Source of the DNA: JANNHK01 sp034408875
GTDB taxonomy: Bacteria; Actinomycetota; Acidimicrobiia; IMCC26256; PALSA-610
Length of the DNA stretch: 25,025 bases
Assembly: GCA_034408875.1 (NCBI GenBank)
Contig: JAWXCJ010000188.1
Span: 1-25,025, forward strand
Direction of reading: 5' to 3'
The notes beneath the pieces are model-generated. The model worked only from the letters and a program-made list of their open reading frames with translations. It did not search any database and was not told the origin of the DNA. Made by a program: the position numbers and the translations under genes. The first letter of the stretch is position 1. Each line of letters opens with the position of its first letter. Shown piece after piece: positions 1 through 7,030 of this stretch.

Positions 1-177
1 CCCCAGAAGAGCGCCGAAGGCGCAGAACAGGAGCGGCACGACAAAGAGCGAACCGCGGTACTCGGGGCGGACCCGGGTTCCGTCCTGCCGCTTGCGCAGA
101 TCCAAGCGGCCGACGTACACCGAGAGGGCGATCCCGATGACGAGACCGACCACTGCTCCGATCGAGACTGCGGTCAC
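1..177 (-). CDS. Membrane protein of unknown function, N-terminal part
   Basis: Fifty-nine codons are visible; the rest lies beyond the left edge of the window. Reading from a GTG start at 177, the protein has a hydrophobic segment at about residues 3-22 (small residues, Val and Ile), a short basic polar loop rich in Arg and Lys at 24-42, and the beginning of a second hydrophobic segment at 44-59. This suggests a small multi-pass membrane protein whose basic loop lies in the cytoplasm. It starts 22 bases after the stop of the ATP-grasp gene on the same strand, so the two are probably co-transcribed. No family can be assigned from this fragment, and the start codon is a best guess because no clear ribosome binding site is visible. 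Confidence 0.55.
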   Translation of the reverse strand, partial: MTAVSIGAVVGLVIGIALSVYVGRLDLRKRQDGTRVRPEYRGSLFVVPLLFCAFGALLG

Positions 178-199
178 GGCCGGATCGTAGGGGCCCGCG

Positions 200-1060
200 C
201 TAGGTGAGTCGTGCCATCACGGCCTTCACCAGCTGCTCGGTCGCGTCCGCGGGTCCGAGTTCGAGGAACAGGCGCGGTTCGGTGACCTCGACTTCGAGCA
301 CGTGCCAGCCGCCGGAGAGTTCGAGCAGGTCGACCCGCGCGTACAAGGCGGGCGCGGGGAGGACCGAGCACACGCGTTCGGCGAGCTCGATCAGACCCGG
401 CGTGAGCGCACACGCTTCGAGTCGTCCGCCGTACTCCTCGTGGATGCGGTACTCGCCCGCCGCGGGCCGCTTTCGTACCCCGTGCGTGACGCGCCCTTCG
501 GCCAGCACGATCGACAGCTCGCCCACACTCTCGACCGACGCGGCGTATGGCTGCACGAGCACGTCACCCACGGCGAGCAGCTCGTCGAGGTGGCGCTGCC
601 CCGCTTCGTCGCCGATGGCGAACCGCCCGGCGCCACGCGCCCCGACCCCGACCGCGGGTTTGACGACCACGGTGTTCCATCCCTGCGCGTCGGCGATGCC
701 GTCGAGTGCGGCCGCTCCGCCGCGGGTGAGCACGACCGTGGGCACGACCGGCGCACCCCGGGTCATGAGGTCGAGCAGGTACGACTTGTGCGTGTTCCAC
801 CGCACGAGCGCGATCGGGTTCCACAACGCCGATACGGTCGCGACATGCGTCGCCCACTGGAGAAACTCGTCGAGCCGGTCGACGTAGTCCCACGGCGATC
901 GCAGCACGGTGACCCGAGCGGTCGACCAGTCGACGGTGGCGTCGTGCCAGTCGGCCAGATCGACCTCCACGCCCGCGGCGCGCAGCGCACTGGCGAGCCG
1001 CGGCGTGTCCGGGTCGTCGGCCGGCAGCGGCGCGGTGGTCACCAGCCGAACGTCGTACAT
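200..1060 (-). CDS. ATP-grasp domain protein, DcsG/RimK-like ligase
   Basis: A 286-residue soluble protein with the layout of ATP-grasp carboxylate-amine ligases, close in pattern to the family often annotated as O-ureido-serine cyclo-ligase-like. Visible motifs are RSPWDY (residues 54-59), the LWNP/WN segment near 79-89, the ATP-binding VVVKP (131-135) followed by a glycine-rich loop, VQPY (169-172), an HEEYGG stretch (207-212), ARVDLLE (241-247) and a metal-binding-like ExEVTEP segment (256-262). The family couples ATP hydrolysis to peptide or amide bond formation through an acyl phosphate; the substrate here is unknown. The ATG at 1060 fits the usual N-terminus of the family. It lies only three bases from the start of the oppositely oriented M15 lipoprotein gene. 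No other antibiotic-biosynthesis gene is nearby, so a cycloserine role is not supported. Confidence 0.8.
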   Translation of the reverse strand: MYDVRLVTTAPLPADDPDTPRLASALRAAGVEVDLADWHDATVDWSTARVTVLRSPWDYVDRLDEFLQWATHVATVSALWNPIALVRWNTHKSYLLDLMTRGAPVVPTVVLTRGGAAALDGIADAQGWNTVVVKPAVGVGARGAGRFAIGDEAGQRHLDELLAVGDVLVQPYAASVESVGELSIVLAEGRVTHGVRKRPAAGEYRIHEEYGGRLEACALTPGLIELAERVCSVLPAPALYARVDLLELSGGWHVLEVEVTEPRLFLELGPADATEQLVKAVMARLT

Positions 1061-1063
1061 CGG

Positions 1064-1852
1064 GTGATTCTCGTCGCCGCCGCCACACTCGTGTTGACGA
1101 ATTGTGGCTCGGGCGACGATGCGTCGCCGGCCGCGACCGCCGCGCCTCGGTCGACCACCACCTCCACCAGCACCTCGACCAGCACTTCGATGACGGCCCC
1201 GGCCACCACGACGACCACGACGACGGCGCCGCCCGCCCCGGCCGCGACCACTCCGCGGCCCGCGACCACGACCCCGCCGGCACCCGTTCCCGAGCCGGAA
1301 CCGGCGGGTGGTGTCGACCCCGCTCGGCTCCCCGCGTCATGGCGCGAGGGCTGCCCGGTCGGGTCCGAGGACCTCGAGCTGTTCGCGATCGACTACCTCG
1401 GCTTCGACGGCGCGGTACACACCGGTGAGTTGGTCGTCCACGCCGATGTCGCAGCCGACGTCGCGTCGGTGTTCCGCACCCTGCTCGACGCGCGCTACCC
1501 GATCGAACGCATGGAGCTCGTCGACGTGTACGGCGGCAGCGACGACGCGTCGACGATGGCGAACAACACCTCCGCGTTCAACTGCCGGGCGATCACCGGC
1601 GGAAGCCGCTGGTCACAGCACTCGTACGGACGCGCGATCGACATCAACCCCGTGCAGAACCCGTACGTGTACCGCGACGGTCACGTCCTCGACCCGGCCG
1701 CGCAGCGCTACACCGACCGCTCGCTCCAGGACCCCGGCATGATCCACGCGGGCGACGTCGTGGTCTCGGCCTTCGCCGCGATCGGCTGGGAGTGGGGCGG
1801 CAATTACAGCTCGATCAAGGACTACCAACACTTCTCCGAAACCGGCGGCTGA
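1064..1852 (+). CDS. M15-family metallopeptidase lipoprotein (D-Ala-D-Ala carboxypeptidase-like)
   Basis: A 262-residue exported protein. The start is taken as GTG 1064, the first possible start ahead of a hydrophobic segment that ends in a lipobox-like LTNC (Cys14). The signal is unusually short and has no basic n-region, so lipidation is likely but not certain. Residues about 20-82 are a Thr/Ser/Pro-rich linker typical of actinobacterial wall-spanning proteins. Residues about 84-262 form a peptidase M15 (VanY-like) domain. The zinc-site signature is visible as SQHSYGRAIDIN (His186, Asp193) and a distal DYQHF (His256), together with the WEWGG segment common in this group. The expected role is trimming peptidoglycan peptides outside the membrane. 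It is transcribed away from the ATP-grasp gene and ends 11 bases before a 53-bp inverted repeat. An open frame continues upstream of 1064, but it is antisense to the ATP-grasp gene and is not coding. Confidence 0.8.
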   Translation: MILVAAATLVLTNCGSGDDASPAATAAPRSTTTSTSTSTSTSMTAPATTTTTTTAPPAPAATTPRPATTTPPAPVPEPEPAGGVDPARLPASWREGCPVGSEDLELFAIDYLGFDGAVHTGELVVHADVAADVASVFRTLLDARYPIERMELVDVYGGSDDASTMANNTSAFNCRAITGGSRWSQHSYGRAIDINPVQNPYVYRDGHVLDPAAQRYTDRSLQDPGMIHAGDVVVSAFAAIGWEWGGNYSSIKDYQHFSETGG

Positions 1853-1863
1853 CCCACCACCGC

Positions 1864-1916
1864 CCGAAATTGCGCCGTACGGCGACCGTTTCGGTCGCCG
1901 AGTGGCGCAATTTCGG
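1864..1916. repeat. 53-bp nested inverted repeat, copy 1
   Basis: The outer arms are a perfect 13-bp inverted repeat (CCGAAATTGCGCC at 1864-1876 and its complement at 1904-1916). They enclose a second perfect 8-bp hairpin GGCGACCG-TTT-CGGTCGCC. A second 53-bp copy lies at 12293-12345 with 45 of 53 positions identical. This copy sits between the M15 gene and the stop codon of the converging VOC gene, so it may work as a bidirectional terminator; there is no T-tract. It could instead be a REP- or MITE-like mobile repeat or a protein-binding site. Confidence 0.85.
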
Positions 1917-1917
1917 C

Positions 1918-2517
1918 TTACACGCTCATGTACGCGACGGCGACCGGAAGGCCGATGTCGCGATGACGCAACGTGGCGATGCGCCGGCCCGGCTGTACCG
2001 CTTCCTTCACGGGCCCGAGGGCATCGCCGAGGAGCACGGCACAGGCGTCGAGATCTTCGACGTTGACCGCGAGGCCGAAGAACCGGGCCGGTCCCCCTTC
2101 CGGTTCGAGCGGCGCGACCAGCTCGACGATCACCTCGCCGGCGCGGAAGAACGTCTGGCGCACTCCGGGCCGCGCGTCCTCACGCACCCGCTTCACTTCC
2201 ATGCCGATGCCGGAGAGCGCGGCCGTCGTGCGGTTGCTGTCGGGCGTCCACACGACGAGGTGGTCGATGAGCGTCGCGCCGTTCGGATGCGTCAACTCCG
2301 GAGCGACTTCGGCGGTACCGGCTCTCGTCGCCAAACCGTCGACCTCGTCGACCTCCGGGCCGTCCGCGAGCACCCACGCGCCGATCCCGCGCTCGCCGAT
2401 GTCGCACTGCACGCGCACCGAACCGATCCACACCGCGCCGTCGACGACGGTGAACCCGGCCGCCCGCCACGCGTCGGGCGTACCGGCCGCGTCGAGCCCG
2501 ACGATGACGGGGCTCAT
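1918..2517 (-). CDS. VOC-superfamily (glyoxalase-fold) protein
   Basis: A 199-residue cytoplasmic protein with vicinal oxygen chelate features. The best matched stretch runs from about residue 77 (HPNGATLIDHLVVWT, a typical beta-strand with a metal-ligand His) through an RTTAALSGIGMEV helix/strand to a GVRQTFFRAGEVIVELVAP strand carrying an acidic residue. The C-terminal third resembles the second half of the paired beta-alpha-beta-beta-beta modules. Family members include glyoxalases, dioxygenases and epimerases; none can be singled out here. The start overlaps the stop of the upstream LLM oxidoreductase gene by four bases, so the two are translationally coupled and may act on the same compound. 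The stop codon abuts the 53-bp repeat. Confidence 0.75.
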   Translation of the reverse strand: MSPVIVGLDAAGTPDAWRAAGFTVVDGAVWIGSVRVQCDIGERGIGAWVLADGPEVDEVDGLATRAGTAEVAPELTHPNGATLIDHLVVWTPDSNRTTAALSGIGMEVKRVREDARPGVRQTFFRAGEVIVELVAPLEPEGGPARFFGLAVNVEDLDACAVLLGDALGPVKEAVQPGRRIATLRHRDIGLPVAVAYMSV

Positions 2518-3344
2518 CCGATCAGCGCGGCGTATTCGTCGAGCACAGGCAGCACCCGATCACGCGAACCGCCGGGAACGCGGAGCACGACTTCTTCGAT
2601 GCCGATCGACGCGTAGTACTCGACCTTGCCGGGCGACGGCACGGTTCCGAACGGGACGATGCGCAACGACGCCGGGTCGCGGCCTTGCGCGTCGCACGCA
2701 CGGTGCAGGTCTTCGAGCGCAGCGCGCACACCCGCACCGCCGATGGGGATCCAGCCGTCGGCGTATTCGGCGATGGCGGCGAACATCTTCGGTCCGGCGG
2801 CACCGCCGATCAGCACCTCCGGGCCGCTCACGGGCTTCGGCCACGACCACGACGGCGAGAAGTCGACGAACTCGCCGTGGAACTCGGCTTCGTCGTTGCT
2901 CCAGAGCGCGCGCATCGCCAGCATGTGCTCGCGCGTCTGCGCCCGCCGCGTCTTCATCGCGACGCCGTGATGCGCAGCTTCGTCTTCGTTCCACCCGAAT
3001 CCGATGCCGAGCACGAAGCGACCGCCCGACATGCGGTCGAGCGTCGCGACGGCTTTCGCGGTCACGATCGGGTCGCGCTGGGCGACGAGGCAGATGCCGG
3101 TGCCGACGACGAGCCGTTCGGTCGCGGCGGCCGCCATCCCCAGCGCGACGAACGGGTCGAGCGTGCGCTTGTACTCCTCGCGCAGTTCGGCGTCGCCCGT
3201 CGGCGGCGGGGTCGTGCGGCTCACCGGAATGTGCGTGTGCTCCGGCACATACAGCGACACGAAGCCGCGCGCCTCGGCCGCGCGCGCGAGTTCGACGGGG
3301 TCCATCGTCTGGTCGGTGATGAACATCGTGAGCCCGTAGCGCAT
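2514..3344 (-). CDS. LLM-class F420-dependent oxidoreductase
   Basis: A 276-residue luciferase-like TIM-barrel protein. Visible family features include the N-terminal strand MRYGLTMFITD, an EARGFVSLYVPEHTHIP segment, GTGICLVAQRDPI, the RFVLGIGFGWNEDEAAHHG loop typical of the TIGR03619-type F420-dependent group, and PVLIGG-like and ADGWIPIG segments near the C-terminus. Such enzymes move hydride between F420H2 and an organic substrate; the substrate is unknown. I chose ATG 3344 over the in-frame GTG at 3368. The residues added by the GTG look non-homologous. In addition a TACCCT -10-like hexamer lies ten bases before the ATG, giving an almost leaderless mRNA and placing the GTG upstream of the promoter. 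It is coupled to the VOC gene and divergent from the SDR operon. Confidence 0.85.
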   Translation of the reverse strand: MRYGLTMFITDQTMDPVELARAAEARGFVSLYVPEHTHIPVSRTTPPPTGDAELREEYKRTLDPFVALGMAAAATERLVVGTGICLVAQRDPIVTAKAVATLDRMSGGRFVLGIGFGWNEDEAAHHGVAMKTRRAQTREHMLAMRALWSNDEAEFHGEFVDFSPSWSWPKPVSGPEVLIGGAAGPKMFAAIAEYADGWIPIGGAGVRAALEDLHRACDAQGRDPASLRIVPFGTVPSPGKVEYYASIGIEEVVLRVPGGSRDRVLPVLDEYAALIG

Positions 3345-3353
3345 GTCGGCCGG

Positions 3354-3360
3354 TAGGGTA
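3354..3360. promoter_or_regulatory. Symmetric -10 heptamer TAGGGTA between divergent genes
   Basis: TAGGGTA reads as a TANNNT -10 hexamer on both strands. On the minus strand TACCCT is ten bases from the LLM start. On the plus strand TAGGGT gives a leader of about 55 bases to the SDR start at 3422. No clear -35 element is seen. Confidence 0.4.
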
Positions 3361-3421
3361 ACCGGCACTGTGCGGACGCAGCGGAGCCACCGACGGCGCA
3401 GTGAAGGGGAGCCCGGCGTTA

Positions 3422-4321
3422 ATGCTTTGTGAGGGTCGGGCCGTCATCATCACGGGTGCCGGACGCGGCATCGGCCGCGAACACGCGCTCGCGTTCGCAC
3501 GCGAAGGCGCTCGGGTCGTGGTCAACGATCTCGGTGTCGCGGCCGACGGCGTCGGTGGCGACGCGGGACCGGCCCAGGCCGTCGTCGACGAGATCACCGC
3601 ACTCGGCGGCGAGGCCGTCGCCAACACCGACGACATCGCCGACTGGGACGGCGCCCGGCGTTTGGTGCAGACCGCGATCGACGCGTTCGGTGGCCTCGAC
3701 GTCCTCGTGAACAACGCCGGCTTCGTGCGCGACCGGATGCTCGTCAGCGCCGGTGAAGACGAGTGGGACGCTGTCATCCGCGTGCATCTCAAGGGCCACT
3801 TCGCACCAACCCGCCACGCCGGCCACTACTGGCGGACGCAGGCCAAGGCCGGAGAGCCGGTCGACGCCCGCATCGTGAACACGTCGTCGGGCGCGGGGTT
3901 GTTCGGCAGTGTCGGCCAGGGCGCGTACTCCGCGGCCAAGGCGGGCATCGCCGCGCTCACGCTCGTCGAGGCGACCGAGCTGGGCCGCTACGGCGTCACC
4001 GCCAACGCCATCGCGCCGGCCGCGCGCACCCGCATGACTGAAGAGGTGTTCGCCGAGCGCATGGCGGCACCTGAATCGGGATTCGACGCCAACCACCCGG
4101 GCAACGTGTCACCCCTCGTCGTGTGGCTCGGCAGTACCGATTCGCGCGGCGTCACGGGCCGCGTCTTCGAAGTCGAAGGCGGCGTCATCTCCGTCGCCGA
4201 CGGCTGGCACCACGGCCCGCGCGTCGAACAGGACGCGCGCTGGGAACCGGCGGCGGTCGGCCCCGCGGTACGGAAGTTGCTCGCGCGGGCGCCCACGCCG
4301 ACGCCCGTCTACGGCGCGTGA
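3422..4321 (+). CDS. SDR-family 3-hydroxyacyl-CoA dehydrogenase-like protein (MFE-2 type)
   Basis: A 299-residue short-chain dehydrogenase/reductase. The Rossmann motif TGAGRGIG lies at residues 11-18, NNAG at 97-100, and the catalytic set at Ser156, Tyr169 and Lys173 (YSAAK). VVNDLG at the end of the second strand carries an Asp consistent with NAD(H) preference. The VVNDLG and LGGEAVANTDD stretches and the long C-terminal extension resemble the (3R)-hydroxyacyl-CoA dehydrogenase unit of peroxisomal multifunctional enzyme 2. The likely role is oxidation of a 3-hydroxyacyl-CoA. ATG 3422 is preferred to GTG 3401 because an AAGGGGAG ribosome binding site sits ten bases upstream. The stop overlaps the GTG of the acyl-CoA ligase, giving a coupled pair. 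Close paralogues lie at 10523 and 22561. Confidence 0.88.
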   Translation: MLCEGRAVIITGAGRGIGREHALAFAREGARVVVNDLGVAADGVGGDAGPAQAVVDEITALGGEAVANTDDIADWDGARRLVQTAIDAFGGLDVLVNNAGFVRDRMLVSAGEDEWDAVIRVHLKGHFAPTRHAGHYWRTQAKAGEPVDARIVNTSSGAGLFGSVGQGAYSAAKAGIAALTLVEATELGRYGVTANAIAPAARTRMTEEVFAERMAAPESGFDANHPGNVSPLVVWLGSTDSRGVTGRVFEVEGGVISVADGWHHGPRVEQDARWEPAAVGPAVRKLLARAPTPTPVYGA

Positions 4322-5856
4322 AGCACCCGGCACCGCCCGAACTCCAGGCTGCGTGGCGCGTCGCGGGCGCGTGGACCGACGAAACGCTCCTCGACCGGTT
4401 CGCGACGGCCGACGGCGACCACCTCGCGATCGTCGACGGCGACGCACGCGTCACGATCGACGAACTCCGCGAAGTCGCATCCGGCTACGGCGCGCTGCTG
4501 CACGAGGCCGGGGTGCGCCCGGGCGACTTCGTCGCCTGGCAGCTCCCCAACTGGTGGGAGGCAGTCGCGTTCTGCTGGGGCGTGTGGCACTGCGGCGCGG
4601 TCGCGAGCCCGATCACCCCGTCGCTGCGAACGCGTGAAGTTGGTTTCATCCTGGGTCAGACCGGCGCCCGGGTGATTGCGATCCCCCGTGCGTTTCGCGG
4701 CACCGACTACGTCGCGCTCGTCGCCGAGACCGGGTTCGACGGAACCGTGATCGTCGTACGCGACGGGCTCCTTCCCGAAGGCGCGGCACCGGCGGCCGCA
4801 GTGACCGTCGACGACCTGGCAGTCGTGCTGTGGACGTCGGGCACGACATCGGACCCGAAGGGCGCGGTGCACACGCACCAGGGCTTGCGGCATGAGGCCG
4901 ACAGCATCGCCGCCGCGCACGCTATAGATCCGGGTGAAGCACTGTTGCTGCCGATGCCCGTCACGCACGTCGCCGGGCTGACGTACGGCGTGTTGCTCCC
5001 GGTCACGTCGGGTATCACGACCGTGTTGATGGATACGTGGGAGCCGGGCGCCGCGCTTGAACTGGTCGAGCGCGAACACATCGCAGTCATGATCAGTACG
5101 CCGGTGTTCATGCGCACGATGGTCGACCACGAAGCCTTCGCCACCACCGACGTGTCGTCGTTGCGCATGTTCTCCCTCGGCGGCGCCGGAGTCGCGCCGG
5201 CGATGGTGCGCGAAGGCGCGGCGCGGTTCGACTGCTGGTGCAAACGCACCTACGGCTCGACTGAGTACCCGACGCTGACCACTGGTCGCCTCGGCGACAA
5301 CCCTGAGCGCGACGCGACCACCGACGGCCGACTCATCGGCGCGGCCGAACTGCGCATCGTCGACCCCGACACGCTCGCCGACGTTGCACCGGGCACGCCG
5401 GGCGAGTTGCTGGCGCGCGGTCCCGAGATGCTCAGCGGCTACCTCGACGCGCAACTCGACCGCGAGGCGTTCGTCGAGGGTGGCTGGTTCCGTACCGGCG
5501 ACCTCGCGGTGTTCGACGGCGGGTACCTGACGATCGTCGACCGCCTCAAGGATGTGATCATCCGGGGCGGCGAGAACGTGTCGGCCCAGGAGGTCGAGGC
5601 CCTGCTCGTCACCCACCCGGCCGTGGTCGAAGCGGCGTGCGTTTCGTTCCCCGACCCCGTCATGGGCGAAAAAGTCTGCGCGTTCGTGATCGTTCGCGGG
5701 GGCGCGGGCGTCACACTGGATGACGTGCGCGACCATCTGCTCCGGGCGGGCCTGGCCCGGTTCAAGTTGCCGGAGCGACTCGAAGTGCGGTCGGATCTGC
5801 CTCGCACCGCGAGTGGCAAGGTGCGCAAGGCCCCATTGCGAGACGAGGTGCGCTGA
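4318..5856 (+). CDS. Acyl-CoA synthetase (AMP-forming, ANL superfamily)
   Basis: A 512-residue adenylate-forming ligase that should activate a carboxylic acid to its CoA thioester through an acyl-AMP. Motifs appear in the expected order: the phosphate-binding loop TSGTTSDPKG (173-182), the TYGSTEYPT region that contacts adenine, WFRTGD, the hinge DRLKDVIIRGGENVSAQEVE, and the C-terminal PRTASGKVRK with the adenylation lysine near residue 501. Length and domain order are normal for a FadD or CaiC-like enzyme. The GTG start overlaps the SDR stop as GTGA. An acyl-CoA dehydrogenase follows after four bases, so activation and first oxidation are encoded together. Chain length or ring specificity cannot be read from the sequence. 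Confidence 0.92.
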   Translation: MKHPAPPELQAAWRVAGAWTDETLLDRFATADGDHLAIVDGDARVTIDELREVASGYGALLHEAGVRPGDFVAWQLPNWWEAVAFCWGVWHCGAVASPITPSLRTREVGFILGQTGARVIAIPRAFRGTDYVALVAETGFDGTVIVVRDGLLPEGAAPAAAVTVDDLAVVLWTSGTTSDPKGAVHTHQGLRHEADSIAAAHAIDPGEALLLPMPVTHVAGLTYGVLLPVTSGITTVLMDTWEPGAALELVEREHIAVMISTPVFMRTMVDHEAFATTDVSSLRMFSLGGAGVAPAMVREGAARFDCWCKRTYGSTEYPTLTTGRLGDNPERDATTDGRLIGAAELRIVDPDTLADVAPGTPGELLARGPEMLSGYLDAQLDREAFVEGGWFRTGDLAVFDGGYLTIVDRLKDVIIRGGENVSAQEVEALLVTHPAVVEAACVSFPDPVMGEKVCAFVIVRGGAGVTLDDVRDHLLRAGLARFKLPERLEVRSDLPRTASGKVRKAPLRDEVR

Positions 5857-5860
5857 CGGC

Positions 5861-7030
5861 GTGTCCGATACGGCCGAGTTCCGGGCCTGGGTCGCAGCGG
5901 AACTCGGCGCGCGCCTGGAACCCCGGACCCCGGACACGCAGGCCTCGGTCCTCGGCGCGGGGAGCGACGACCTCGAAGCGGGCCGGCGCTACCTCGCCGC
6001 GCTCGCCGGCACGGGACTGGCCGTGCCGCGGTGGCCGCGCGCGTACGGCGGGTTGGATGCGACGCCCGCTGAAGTCGCGATCGTGCGCCGGGAACTCGCC
6101 GCATTCGAAGTACCCGACCTCTATCCGTACCTCGTCGGTGTCGAACTGGTCGGCCCGACCCTCGTCGAGCACGGCACGCCCGAGCAGTGCGCGCGTTGGC
6201 TCCCGGCCATCGCGAACGGTTCCGAGATCTGGTGCCAGCTGTTCTCCGAACCCGACGCGGGGTCCGATCTCGCCGGACTGACGGCGGTCGCAACGCGCGA
6301 CGGTGACCTCTGGTCGGTGAGCGGCCAGAAGGTGTGGACGAGCCGCGGGCACTACTCGAAGTGGGGGTTGCTGCTCGCCCGCCACGACAGTTCGGTTCCG
6401 AAGCACCGGGGCATCACCGCGTTCGGGATCGACATACACGCTTCCGGTGTCAACGTGCGGCCCCTGCGCCAGATGAACGGCGACGCGCACTTCACCGAGG
6501 TCTTCCTCGACGACGCGGTCATCCCCGACACCGATCGCATCGGTGACACGGGTGAGGGCTGGGGAGTCGCGGTCACCTGCCTCGGGCACGAGCGCGGCGC
6601 CGTCGGCGGGGGCGGCGGAATGTTCGACCCGAACCGCCTGGTCGCCCTCGCGCTCGAACGCGACCGGCTCGGCGACCCCTTCATCCGTAACGCAATTGCC
6701 GCGCTCGTCGTCGAAGCCCGCGTGATGGGTTGGACCGCCCGGCGCGGTGTACACGGATCGGGCATGAAGCTGCGGGGGTCGCGCCTGTTCCGCATGTACG
6801 TCGACGTCGCGGCGCGCATTCTCGGCCCCGAAATCACCTGCGACCCGAACGGCGAGTGGCAGACGCTGTTCCTTACTGCGCCGAGCATGTCGATACGCGG
6901 CGGCACCGACGAGATCCAGCGCAACATCATCGGCGAACGCGTGCTCGGGTTACCGGTCGAACCGCGCGTCGACCGCGACATCCCGTTCGACGCACTCCCC
7001 CGGTCGAGTCGCGCGGATGTGAAGTCGTGA
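5861..7030 (+). CDS. Acyl-CoA dehydrogenase (FadE-like)
   Basis: A 389-residue flavoprotein of normal family length. The FAD- and substrate-binding signature is seen as LFSEPDAGSDLAGL (127-140), VSGQKVWTSRG (153-163), a middle beta domain to about 230, and the C-terminal SIRGGTDEIQRNIIGERVLGLP segment. In MCAD-like enzymes the catalytic Glu lies near this last segment, but here the position reads Arg-Gly-Gly. The likely base is instead Glu244 in GHERGAVGG, the helix position used by isovaleryl-CoA dehydrogenase and some actinobacterial steroid FadEs. It would introduce the alpha-beta double bond into an acyl-CoA. It starts four bases after the ligase stop and overlaps the next gene as GTGA. 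Confidence 0.9.
   Translation: MSDTAEFRAWVAAELGARLEPRTPDTQASVLGAGSDDLEAGRRYLAALAGTGLAVPRWPRAYGGLDATPAEVAIVRRELAAFEVPDLYPYLVGVELVGPTLVEHGTPEQCARWLPAIANGSEIWCQLFSEPDAGSDLAGLTAVATRDGDLWSVSGQKVWTSRGHYSKWGLLLARHDSSVPKHRGITAFGIDIHASGVNVRPLRQMNGDAHFTEVFLDDAVIPDTDRIGDTGEGWGVAVTCLGHERGAVGGGGGMFDPNRLVALALERDRLGDPFIRNAIAALVVEARVMGWTARRGVHGSGMKLRGSRLFRMYVDVAARILGPEITCDPNGEWQTLFLTAPSMSIRGGTDEIQRNIIGERVLGLPVEPRVDRDIPFDALPRSSRADVKS

Noticed and set aside
200..1060. D-cycloserine biosynthesis locus, suggested by similarity to DcsG
   Set aside because: None of the other genes of that pathway is near, and this ATP-grasp family is widespread outside antibiotic clusters.
302..1063. Long plus-strand open frame running into the M15 lipoprotein gene
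   Set aside because: It is antisense to the ATP-grasp gene, rich in Arg and His as expected of a GC-rich shadow frame, and the lipoprotein signal starts at 1064.
1150..1290. Repetitive ACC-rich tract that looks like a tandem DNA repeat
   Set aside because: The codons simply encode a Thr/Ser/Pro linker; the period is irregular at DNA level.
1864..1916. Reading the 53-bp repeat as an ordinary intrinsic terminator only
   Set aside because: There is no T-tract on either side, it is doubly nested, and it recurs between co-directional genes, so a terminator role alone does not explain it.
3345..3368. Earlier GTG start for the LLM oxidoreductase
   Set aside because: It would lie upstream of the best -10 element and add residues not typical of the family.
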